64,000 bases of DNA, taken from assembly GCF_014224355.1 (NCBI RefSeq), contig NZ_VNWP01000004.1:170921-234920 (forward strand), written 5' to 3'. Positions 57,526-64,000 of the stretch are shown here, piece after piece. The number at the start of each line of letters is the position of its first letter. Position 1 is the stretch's first letter. The stretch comes from Synechococcus sp. BSA11S (GTDB lineage: Bacteria; Cyanobacteriota; Cyanobacteriia; PCC-6307; Cyanobiaceae). Position numbers and translations under genes: made by a program. The notes under the pieces were generated by a model. The model had not been told where the DNA came from. It did no database searches and saw nothing but the letters and a program-made list of their open reading frames with translations.

Positions 57526-57651
57526 ATGCCACCAAAAGACGGCTACAGCTGGCGCGTCTTCGCCCTACGGAGCACTTCTGAGCGACAGGCTGTTGAGATC
57601 AAACAGCAAACTGTTCTGAGTTACAAGCAGGCGCTGAGGTGGCCACGATGA
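57526..57651 (+). CDS. Small ORF coupled to the head protein gene
   Basis: The 41-codon frame codes MPPKDGYSWRVFALRS at its start and stops with a 4-base overlap (ATGA) with the next gene. The overlap suggests translational coupling, but size alone makes the call weak. The 128 bases before it show nothing. Confidence 0.3.
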   Translation: MPPKDGYSWRVFALRSTSERQAVEIKQQTVLSYKQALRWPR

Positions 57652-58406
57652 GCGAATACGGTGAAGCTTTGGACCTCTACGTCAAAAGCCGAGAGCAGCT
57701 GGTCCTCGAAGCACTGGAGCCTGTGGTGGTCAATGCCATCGGAAAGCTGGAAGAGCTGATCGCCGCACTGCCTGATGGAAAGCTTGACCGTGAATCGGCA
57801 CTACAGCGACTGGTGGCAGTGAATGGGCCAGCCGAAGCCATATTGGCCCCCATCAATGATGCGCTGGCGACTGAACTGAGCAGGGCCTTGGCGGCCTCAA
57901 CGCCTGAAATCCGCCGCCGCGCTGCAGGTCGCCTGCCTGGCAGCCGCACCGATTTTCCGCAGCTGGATGCAGCGATGCTGCTGCGAGCGGTGGAAGTGGA
58001 CGGTAAGAGCCTTGCGGACTGGACCAGGCGAGCCAGCCCCTCCCGCTGGATGGAGCAGCTGCTCCGGCGGGTGGAGACCGCCACCAGGGCTGGCTGGGAG
58101 CGTGACCAACGCGCTCGTGCACTGGCCAGTGAAGCGGCCGCCGCAATCGGCGCCACTGTTCGCAATGCCTTGCAGGTCACCGTGGACAGCGCCTTCTGGC
58201 AGCACGCACAGACCCAGCAGGAGATCACCTGGAATACCGCACCGTCAATGGTGCAGCCAAGGGCTTGGCAATGGGTGACAACAGCAGATGAAGGGGTGTG
58301 TTCAATCTGTCGGCCACTGCATCTACGGATAGCAGCTGATCGCACTGCCTTCCCACCAATCCCTGCTCATCCACGTTGCAGGTGCAATCTGGAGCCGCTG
58401 AGCTAG
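57648..58406 (+). CDS. Phage minor head / head morphogenesis protein (Mu gpF / SPP1 gp7 type)
   Basis: The 252-residue product is helical and alanine-rich, and ends with the family's metal-like motif: CSICRPLHLRIA, then FPPIPAHPRCRCNLEPL. That C-X2-C...PP..HPxCRC end is the hallmark of minor head proteins of the Mu F / SPP1 gp7 type. A GTG at 57639 also could start it; the coupled ATG at 57648 is used. It is the last phage-type gene before the IS remnants; no capsid, portal or tail gene follows. Confidence 0.78.
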   Translation: MSEYGEALDLYVKSREQLVLEALEPVVVNAIGKLEELIAALPDGKLDRESALQRLVAVNGPAEAILAPINDALATELSRALAASTPEIRRRAAGRLPGSRTDFPQLDAAMLLRAVEVDGKSLADWTRRASPSRWMEQLLRRVETATRAGWERDQRARALASEAAAAIGATVRNALQVTVDSAFWQHAQTQQEITWNTAPSMVQPRAWQWVTTADEGVCSICRPLHLRIAADRTAFPPIPAHPRCRCNLEPLS

Positions 58407-58462
58407 GGATGCTTGTGAAAGCCCCACACTCAAGGGGTAACAGTTTCAGTCAGAAGTCCTGA

Positions 58463-58615
58463 TCTCAACCCCGAGAGCAGCAGCACGATCTGGCGTTCTG
58501 GATCGAGGGGTATTACAACCTTGAACGCCGCCATTCAACGATCGGCTACGTCAGTCCGATCGACTACGAGCAGCAGTTCATCGCCGCTTGTACGCTCACG
58601 CCTGTGAACCCCTGA
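58463..58615 (+). pseudogene. IS3-type transposase C-terminal remnant
   Basis: The frame reads LAFWIEGYYNLERRHSTIGY and then SPIDYEQQF, the typical end of IS3-family OrfB, and stops at 58613-58615. Nothing upstream continues it. The following bases TGTTCACGAAATCGGGGG (from 58619) resemble the element's terminal repeat. Only about 50 codons of a gene near 280 remain. Confidence 0.8.
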
Positions 58616-58664
58616 TCGGTGTTCACGAAATCGGGGGAACCCCACCATCTCGACCCCTTAGCCG

Positions 58665-60215
58665 TTGATCACTCTGCTGACTCCTTGGTTCCTCAGCGTT
58701 GCAGGGCTTCTTGCTTGGTGGGCCTGGCGGCGACGCCGGCACTTTGCGCCCTTGCGACAGCTGCCCGGGCCGCGGGGGATGCCCCTGCTCGGCAACATCC
58801 CCGAGCTGCTCGACGCCGTGCGCCACAAGCGCTTCTTCCAGCTCCTGCATGTCTGGAACCAGACCCATGGGCCGGTGTACGTGTACTGGGCCGGCAAGCC
58901 CGTGATCGTGCTCTGTAGGCCTGCCCTGATCGAGACCACAATCGTGCAGGGGATGCGTTCCGGCTGCCTGGTCCGCTCCCCCGGCACGCGGCGGGCCTGG
59001 AACGACATGCACGGCCCGATCCTGATCGGTGAGGAGGGCGCGCAATGGAAGTGGCGGCGACGGGCCTGGAATCCCGAGTTCACCACCGCCAGCACCGCCG
59101 CCCATCTGCCGCTGCTGTTGCAGGCCAGCGAAGGGGTCATCGAGCGGATACGGCAGGCGTCACCCGGCGAGGCCGTAGCCCTGGATCCCCTGTTCGTAGA
59201 GATGGCGATGCGGGTCATCGCGGCCCTGATGCTGGGTATTCCTGTACAGGACGGGGCCGAGAGTCCCGAGGGCCCACCCTTGGATGTTGCCCGTGACTAT
59301 CAGGCCATGGGGGTGCTCGGGTACCGCTTCCTCCGCCTTGCCACCGGTGAGAGCCGATGGATGAAGTTCCTCCCCACGCGAGCCTCCCGTGAGTACTGGG
59401 TTGCCCGCCGGCGGCTGGAGGACCTGATCGCCCCCCGGGTGGCCCTCGCCCTGCGCATGCGGGAGGGGGACGTCGGCGACGGCACCCCCATCACGCCTCT
59501 GTTTCGGCAGTCGCTGCTAATGAAGATGGCGGCAAAGGAGCCTCGCTACGACCAGGACTCCCTGATCGCCGAGGCGATCGAGTTTCTGATCGCCGGTACC
59601 GACACCACCGCTCACACCCTCTCCTTTGCTGCCGGGTCTCTGGCCGTGCATCCCGAGGTGCTGGCCCTGGCCAGACAGGAGGTCGACCAGGCCTGGGATG
59701 AACATGGCGGGCTGACGCCAGCGTGCATCGGCGCGCTGGACTACGTCCGTGGTGTCATCAAGGAAACGCTGCGGCTGTTCTCGGTGGCTTCGGGATCCAC
59801 CTCGCTGCAGGCGGTGAAGGAGACCTCGGTTGAAGGCGTCGGCCGGATTCCGGTTGGAACGAGCCTGATCTGGTCAATGCTGGGGGCCGGGCGGGATCCT
59901 CAGACCTACCCCAGGCCGCTGGAGTTTCTGCCGGAACGTTGGCTACATGACGGCGGCGAACGTTCTGCACCACCGATGATTGACTTCGGCTCAGGCCCCC
60001 ACCGCTGCATCGGGGAACACCTGGCGATGCTGGAGGCCACGGTGATGCTGGCCCAGTTGTTGCGCTTGTACGATTGGGAGCTGGTCAACGGGGAGGCTTC
60101 CCTGGAGGACCAAGAGCAGAACCTGCTCATTTATCCCGTCGACGGCATGCCTGTGCGCATCCGGCCGCGTCCTATGAAGCGTGGCAGTCTCGCAGGGGCG
60201 GGGACAGTCGCTTGA
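58665..60215 (+). CDS. Cytochrome P450, membrane-anchored
   Basis: The 516-residue product has an N-terminal helix (LLTPWFLSVAGLLAWWAW) with a following RRRR stop-transfer run and a proline-rich hinge LPGPRGMPLLG. P450 marks follow: the I-helix IAGTDTTAH, the K-helix ExxR in KETLRLF, the PERW-type FLPERW and the heme-binding FGSGPHRCIGEHL with C448. The heme protein is therefore complete. The substrate is unknown; CYP110-like fatty-acid hydroxylases are one possibility. The TTG start has no clear Shine-Dalgarno. It stands between two transposase remnants. Confidence 0.88.
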   Translation: MITLLTPWFLSVAGLLAWWAWRRRRHFAPLRQLPGPRGMPLLGNIPELLDAVRHKRFFQLLHVWNQTHGPVYVYWAGKPVIVLCRPALIETTIVQGMRSGCLVRSPGTRRAWNDMHGPILIGEEGAQWKWRRRAWNPEFTTASTAAHLPLLLQASEGVIERIRQASPGEAVALDPLFVEMAMRVIAALMLGIPVQDGAESPEGPPLDVARDYQAMGVLGYRFLRLATGESRWMKFLPTRASREYWVARRRLEDLIAPRVALALRMREGDVGDGTPITPLFRQSLLMKMAAKEPRYDQDSLIAEAIEFLIAGTDTTAHTLSFAAGSLAVHPEVLALARQEVDQAWDEHGGLTPACIGALDYVRGVIKETLRLFSVASGSTSLQAVKETSVEGVGRIPVGTSLIWSMLGAGRDPQTYPRPLEFLPERWLHDGGERSAPPMIDFGSGPHRCIGEHLAMLEATVMLAQLLRLYDWELVNGEASLEDQEQNLLIYPVDGMPVRIRPRPMKRGSLAGAGTVA

Positions 60216-60222
60216 CCCAATA

Positions 60223-60700
60223 GTGTCCCGTCCCGGAGATTTGCGAGCAAAGTCGCTGGAGCTTCTCCAGGATTCAATCCGCTGTGGCTGTCCAGTTGAA
60301 CGGGGCCTTGGTCTTGTTGTAGGCCCCCACGAACTGCTCGATTTTGGCGATCAGTTCCTTGACGCTGGAGAAGCTGCCCCGCCGGATGGCCCGCTGGGTG
60401 ATGATCCCGAACCAGCGCTCCACCTGGTTCAGCCAGGGGGCGTAGGTGGGCGTGTAGTGCACGTGGAAGCGGGGGCGCTGCGCCAGCCAAGAGCGGACCT
60501 TGGCGTGCTTGTGGGTGCAGTAGTTGTCCACGATCAGGTGCACGTCCAGGTCATCCGGCACTGATTTCTCGATCTGGCGCAGGAAGCCCAGGAACTCCTG
60601 GTGCCGGTGACGTGGTCTGCACTGCGTGAACACCTCACCGGTGGCCACGTCGAGGGCGGCGAACAGGGTGGTGGTGCCGTGGCGGATGTATTTCGTGTGT
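60223..60700 (-). pseudogene. IS630-type transposase remnant with internal stop
   Basis: The DDE-domain half is visible: a start region [20 protein letters not shown], then [11 protein letters not shown] with the second Asp, and [13 protein letters not shown] with the catalytic Glu. A TGA after TATAD at 60274-60276 (where the family has Ser) splits off the last residues ILEKLQRLC. The N-terminal half is missing; the frame breaks at about 60700, where a terminase remnant begins. Confidence 0.85.
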
Positions 60701-60701
60701 C

Positions 60702-61008
60702 ACCGTTTAGTCATGCCGGAGTACGGCTCCAGCGTGCCGAGAAAGCGAAGACCCCAGTGTCGGTGGGCTGGAACATGGTCAGGAACAGACTGCATGCAAC
60801 CCGCAGGGATCAGACCCAGCCATGGCTGCTCTGGTCACCAGCCTGCGAGGGCTTTGAGGCCACCGTCCCCAGCCTGCCCCGGCACCCAAGAGATCCAGAG
60901 ATCGTGGCGGACGGATGCTGTGACCATGCGGCTGATGCGGTGCGATATGCGATCACCTGGTATCAGGCAAGGCCAAGGTGTGGACCGACGAGCTTCAGGA
61001 TTTATTGA
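60702..61008 (+). pseudogene. Large terminase C-terminal remnant, second copy
   Basis: About 100 codons read RLQRAEKAKTPVSVGWNMVR, PWLLWSPACEGFEATVPSLP and DHAADAVRYAITWY, clearly homologous to the end of the intact terminase at 55422-56900 but with many substitutions. The rest of the gene is gone, replaced by the IS630 remnant. It is the trace of a second, related element. Confidence 0.85.
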
Positions 61009-61255
61009 TTGGTGACACGAGCGTTGTGTTCCTCCTCAGAGGTTAACGATGGGTCCTTTCCAGACAAGCCAGACCACCTCAATCCAAGAACCAGCACCAT
61101 GACTGTTCTGAGAACACAAGCAAAACTTGTGCTAAGCAAACTCGGTCAATAAAGATGTACTGCTTAAAGTCACGATATTAACCCGATCCACAGGTGGGCC
61201 TTCTAGGTTGCGGCGCCTTGGCAGTCAGGGAATTGATGACAAGATAGGCTGATGT
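61009..61255. other. Intergenic stretch, no gene seen
   Basis: No frame, strong hairpin or repeat is visible. The base composition falls visibly towards A+T here and stays low to about 62.3 kb, unlike the core genome. Confidence 0.4.
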
Positions 61256-61726
61256 CTATTCGCCTGATCTGAATTGATGCGTAGTTACGATCAGGATGTC
61301 AAATCCATCGTAGATAATCTTGTTTGTGACTACTAGTTGGGCGCCATTCTGAGTGCAGGACTTTTGGCCACCCAACGCGGAGACCGGATGGAAAGATCTC
61401 CTCCCAGATGGGGAGGTCACGATTGCTTTTTCGCAGTTTGGAGGTCCACTTCTTCCACAATACCCTGAGGTTCCGATCTCATACTTGTAGCCATCAAGGC
61501 AGCTGATCTTCAAATAGTAATCGCCAAGATAGAGGTCGTCTATTATGCATTTTGTAACAGGGCTTTGGGTCCTGATTGCTTGCGCATAATTAAATGGTGC
61601 CTCCAAGACGACCCTCGCCTTGCTGTACTGCTGGACAGCAATATCAAAGCAAGGGCTCGCTGTTGCTGTTATAGGTAACAGCAGTCCCGCAAGGCCAGTT
61701 AAGGAAGAAGTGAGAACCCTTTTCAC
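61256..61726 (-). CDS. Small secreted cysteine-containing protein
   Basis: From a GTG at 61726 the product has 156 residues. KRVLTSSLTGLAGLLLPITA is a signal peptide cleaved near ATAS-PCF. The mature part has eight cysteines (for example CIIDDLYLG, CLDGYKYEIGTSGYCG), suggesting disulfide bonds outside the cytoplasm. No family is recognised. It is the leftmost of a run of minus-strand secreted-protein genes. Confidence 0.55.
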   Translation of the reverse strand: MKRVLTSSLTGLAGLLLPITATASPCFDIAVQQYSKARVVLEAPFNYAQAIRTQSPVTKCIIDDLYLGDYYLKISCLDGYKYEIGTSGYCGRSGPPNCEKAIVTSPSGRRSFHPVSALGGQKSCTQNGAQLVVTNKIIYDGFDILIVTTHQFRSGE

Positions 61727-61765
61727 GTAGTCCGGTCCATCTGGCAAGAAGCATAGGCTAATCAA

Positions 61766-61969
61766 CTGGCGAGTCTCTAGCCCATGGAGCTAACCTGATC
61801 ACATTGCTTTATCTACTTTTCAAGATAGTGGCCTCAGAGCACCTCGAGAAGATGGCCTTGCCGCGACCACTGGCCAAGGCCGACGTTGGCTAGGACATGA
61901 GTATTAATCGGTGTTTCTAGGATAAACCGGCATTTTTCGAGATGCCCTATAGAAGGTCTTTTTCTGGCG
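61766..61969. other. Intergenic stretch, no gene seen
   Basis: Nothing convincing is seen in these 204 low-GC bases. Confidence 0.35.
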
Positions 61970-62267
61970 TCACTCTAAAGACCAGTTCAGAAGGGGATGC
62001 CCATAGCCAAATGTAGTTATCTTGACTTTTTTTCCGTCTGCGTTGCGCCATATAAAGTTGCAGTATCCACTTACTGAGCAGGTCCCATATTCTGGGATTG
62101 AAAACATGTATCTTTCTCGAACCCAGCTAAGTCCTTGTAATTTCTTGTGAAATCTACTACCTTCTGCCACCGTTAGGGGCAGAACAATAAAGGGTTACAA
62201 GTTGAGATTGAGCTTGCGCAGGCGCTGCCACCAGCAGGGCAGCGGCAGCAAGTAGTAGGTGCTTCAT
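61970..62267 (-). pseudogene. Frameshifted member of the small secreted protein family
   Basis: An ATG at 62267 opens a signal peptide MKHLLLAAAALLVAAPAQAQ, nearly the same as in the next gene, but this frame stops after about 36 codons. The likely mature part is in another frame (VLPLTVAEGSRFHKKLQG to CNFIWRNADGKKVKI), ending at 61970. One indel near 62205 would rejoin them, so this is a frameshifted gene, unless it is a sequencing error. Confidence 0.55.
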
Positions 62268-62279
62268 CGGAGGAATTGA

Positions 62280-62301
62280 TGGGATGGGATGGGATGGGAT
62301 G
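62280..62301. repeat. GGGAT tandem repeat
   Basis: The pentamer GGGAT is repeated four times without interruption just upstream of the 62267 start and after the stop of the next gene. Such tracts change length easily. Confidence 0.6.
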
Positions 62302-62309
62302 CGGGGTGG

Positions 62310-62561
62310 TCAGGGTGTGCCTTCGTCTGTGAGCGTGTCGCACGCCGCCGTCAGCACCTCGACGCTGGCAGCATTGAACCTGCCGCCACGCACACCGAAG
62401 TAGGTGACGCCGTTCTCAACGAAGCGGATGCCGGCCTGCTCCACACGACCGGCACTCACGCCGTCGGGGTTGCCGGGGAGGAACTTCAGCAGGCAGGCGT
62501 CAGACGCCTGGGCAGGAGCAGCCACCAGCAGGGCAGCAGCAGCAAGAGGGAGGAGTTTCAT
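62310..62561 (-). CDS. Small secreted protein
   Basis: The 83-residue product starts MKLLPLAAAALLVAAPAQAS, a textbook signal peptide, then a mature domain of about 63 residues with two cysteines (DACLLKFLPG, TAACDTLTDE). ATG 62561 follows a GTG at 62564. It is the best-preserved short member of the run. The function is unknown. Confidence 0.6.
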   Translation of the reverse strand: MKLLPLAAAALLVAAPAQASDACLLKFLPGNPDGVSAGRVEQAGIRFVENGVTYFGVRGGRFNAASVEVLTAACDTLTDEGTP

Positions 62562-62583
62562 CACGGGTGGTGCCGGTGGGTAA

Positions 62584-62919
62584 TCAGTAATCGACGCCGG
62601 CTGCCTTCAGGAAGGCGCTCTTGCAGACGGAGGATCTCAAGTCGTAAATAAACCTGGTGATGGTGCTATTGACTGGTACCTCCAGAGCCGAACGTTGGGC
62701 TTCTTCGTGGCAGGTTGCTGGAACACCAAGAGCTTTCGTTGCTCCTGCGTAGGCGTGGTTTTGGCGGACCTTGATTTCGTATTGAACCCTCTCGGCATTG
62801 GCGCGCATGGCGTCAGCTTGTGCATACGTCATACAGATTGTGCGGGAGTTGCTAAAGCTGCCTCCAGAACTGGAGAGTGTGGTACGACACTCGATGCCGT
62901 TCATTGAACTGGTGTGCAC
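62584..62919 (-). CDS. Small secreted-type protein, N terminus decayed
   Basis: The longest frame begins at a GTG (62919) and codes 111 residues with five cysteines (IECRTTLSS, TICMTYAQAD, ATCHEEAQR, SSVCKSAFLK). Upstream in the same frame the DNA still reads FAAAALQIAVPAAAQPFN, a signal-peptide remnant like those of its neighbours, but no start codon precedes it. The gene has probably lost its start or been frameshifted, so export is doubtful. Confidence 0.5.
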   Translation of the reverse strand: MHTSSMNGIECRTTLSSSGGSFSNSRTICMTYAQADAMRANAERVQYEIKVRQNHAYAGATKALGVPATCHEEAQRSALEVPVNSTITRFIYDLRSSVCKSAFLKAAGVDY

Positions 62920-63012
62920 CTGATTGAAGGGTTGGGCCGCGGCAGGAACAGCGATCTGCAGGGCAGCAGCAGCAAAATGATTTGATTTCTTTGGATTGGA
63001 TGTGGTGTGGAG

Positions 63013-63408
63013 TCAGTTGTAAGGTATGACATAGATGTTGCCTCGTGTGCTGCGCAATGACCAAGTGCTGGAGTCACTGGCAAAGCGATAGGACGCCCAC
63101 GTGGAGCGACCGTTCGTTTCAGTGATCAGAGCCTTGCCACACTCATCAGCACTGCCGTCTCCGCATGGGTAGTCTGCTCCGACTTTCTCTACACGAATCC
63201 GCTTGCCATCTTTTCGGAAGGTCAGAGTCGCGGAATACCTGCTGCCTGCGAGGTCGCAGGGGTCCGAAGTGCCGTTAAACATGCAAGCTCTCCAGTTGTA
63301 GTCCTCAGCGTGTGCTGGTGCTGCGATCAGCAGAGTAGCACCAGCAAAAAGAATGTTCTTCCTCAAGTGGCGTGTGCAAAGGAGGTAAGGGCGATGGGTG
63401 CAGGTCAT
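63013..63408 (-). CDS. Small secreted protein
   Basis: From the ATG at 63408, 8 bases after the upstream stop, the product has 131 residues. A signal peptide RKNILFAGATLLIAAPAHA precedes a mature domain with four cysteines (RACMFNGTSDPCDLAG, YPCGDGSADECGKALI). The frame is open to 63522 but overlaps the upstream gene there. It is coupled in order with 63416-63838. Confidence 0.6.
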   Translation of the reverse strand: MTCTHRPYLLCTRHLRKNILFAGATLLIAAPAHAEDYNWRACMFNGTSDPCDLAGSRYSATLTFRKDGKRIRVEKVGADYPCGDGSADECGKALITETNGRSTWASYRFASDSSTWSLRSTRGNIYVIPYN

Positions 63409-63415
63409 GACTGAT

Positions 63416-63838
63416 TTAGGGTGTCGCATAAATTTCGATAAGCATCGAATGACCGGAAGGCAGTGAGTGAATGATGTAACCGCCATCACAGCTCGTGTTG
63501 ACCTTGAACCATGCGCCTTCATTCTTGCGCATTAGGCCATTGCCGCTGCAGATACCGCCTTCACCGTCGGGGCTGAACCTTTGGAATCTGTCGCCCGATG
63601 GCAGCACGTAGGTGTAGTTCATGCCGGTGATGCCATCAAGGGCGGCGTCACCCTTGATGAAGGTGCAAGACGTAACAGACGCCTTGGTTACTCCGCAGCC
63701 GCCTGTCCACTCCCATGCGCCGACAGGGGCTGCGATGAGCAAGGCAGCAGCACTAAGAAGGAAGGATTTGATCGTGTTGATTCGGATGGTGGTGGTGTTG
63801 ACAAGCTCCTGCTGGCAGGGACGGAAAGTGAAGGTCAT
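63416..63838 (-). CDS. Small secreted protein
   Basis: The 140-residue product has a long N-region and then SFLLSAAALLIAAPVGAWEW, a signal peptide like its neighbours. The mature part has about four cysteines (GGCGVTKASVTSCTF, GGICSGNGLM, NTSCDGGYI). The hydrophobic core repeats the AAALLIAAP pattern found in three other genes of the run. The function is unknown. Confidence 0.6.
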   Translation of the reverse strand: MTFTFRPCQQELVNTTTIRINTIKSFLLSAAALLIAAPVGAWEWTGGCGVTKASVTSCTFIKGDAALDGITGMNYTYVLPSGDRFQRFSPDGEGGICSGNGLMRKNEGAWFKVNTSCDGGYIIHSLPSGHSMLIEIYATP

Positions 63839-63922
63839 CGCACAGTGAAGACAACATTTACATAACGACGGGGTGACGTGACCCCCATTGCTGGTCCAGT
63901 TCCCGTGAGAGCTGGTGGGTGG

Positions 63923-64000
63923 TCAGGCCGCTCTCCACTGCTGGAGGGTCTCCAGGGGCGTACGCCCCTGGAGCGCTGAATGCGGTCTGTAGGTGTTGTA
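63923..64000 (-). CDS. IS3-type transposase C terminus, cut by the window edge
   Basis: The frame enters from the right edge as YNTYRPHSALQGRTPLETLQ and ends with QWRAA and a stop at 63923-63925. This is the standard C terminus of rve-domain (IS3-like) transposases. The rest of the gene is outside. The bases at 63872-63895 (TGACGTGACCCCCATTGCTG) are probably the element's terminal repeat. Confidence 0.82.
   Translation of the reverse strand, partial: YNTYRPHSALQGRTPLETLQQWRAA

Noticed and set aside
44792..64000. A known CRISPR-Cas or restriction-modification system in the island
   Set aside because: No repeat-spacer array, cas motif, methyltransferase motif or restriction endonuclease other than the phage-type HNH gene is seen.

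Overview
The window is chromosomal DNA of a GC-rich unicellular alpha-cyanobacterium (Cyanobium / Synechococcus type). This is read from the form IA RuBisCO inside a cso-type carboxysome operon, the light-dependent and light-independent protochlorophyllide reductases, PsaM, acyl-ACP reductase and the CO2-uptake NDH-1 subunits. Functions are assigned from protein motifs and gene order alone; no database search was run.

Layout. 1-10.5 kb holds core metabolism: acyl-ACP reductase (cut by the left edge), accA, an SDR, folE, trpF, a site-2-type protease, a lipoate-ligase-like protein, a TauE-type transporter, a CRR6-type NDH-1 assembly factor, psaM and LIPOR (por). 10.5-14.6 kb holds chlL, chlB and chlN, the dark-operative protochlorophyllide reductase. 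14.8-28.9 kb is a CO2-concentrating supercluster: csoS1, cbbL, cbbS, csoS2, csoSCA, csoS4A, csoS4B, csoS1E, a ferritin-like gene, ndhF4, ndhD4, chpX, an acRAF-type RuBisCO assembly factor and cbbX. These genes build the shell, fill it with RuBisCO and carbonic anhydrase, energise CO2 hydration at the thylakoid, and assemble and repair RuBisCO. 28.9-44.7 kb is housekeeping: dnaA, an HtrA protease, two glycosyltransferases, a GNAT, an alpha/beta hydrolase, an ABC exporter, hisG, a glyoxalase II, a ferric-type ABC ATPase, a Rid protein, a HAD phosphatase and sbcCD.

From the tRNA-Pro(TGG) gene at 44718-44791 to the right edge the content changes to an accessory island. Its first part (about 44.8-58.4 kb) looks like an integrated phage-satellite or plasmid-prophage hybrid. 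It carries a small DNA-binding protein, an 852-residue single-chain type IIB topoisomerase (Topo VI B-like and A-like halves fused, Topo VIII-like), a TOPRIM / D5-type primase-helicase with an iteron-like array in its 3' end, two small HTH proteins, a minimal tyrosine recombinase with palindromic repeats around it, a very acidic protein, an HNH nuclease, a large terminase and a minor-head-type protein. No portal, capsid or tail gene is visible. The second part (58.4-64 kb) is a scrapyard: an IS3-type remnant, a membrane-anchored cytochrome P450, an IS630-type remnant, the tail of a second diverged large terminase, a tandem family of small secreted proteins (some decayed), and the end of another transposase at the right edge.

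The most unusual items are the fused topoisomerase VI/VIII-like gene with its replication neighbours, the two short-repeat arrays beside the helicase and integrase genes, and the secreted-protein array.
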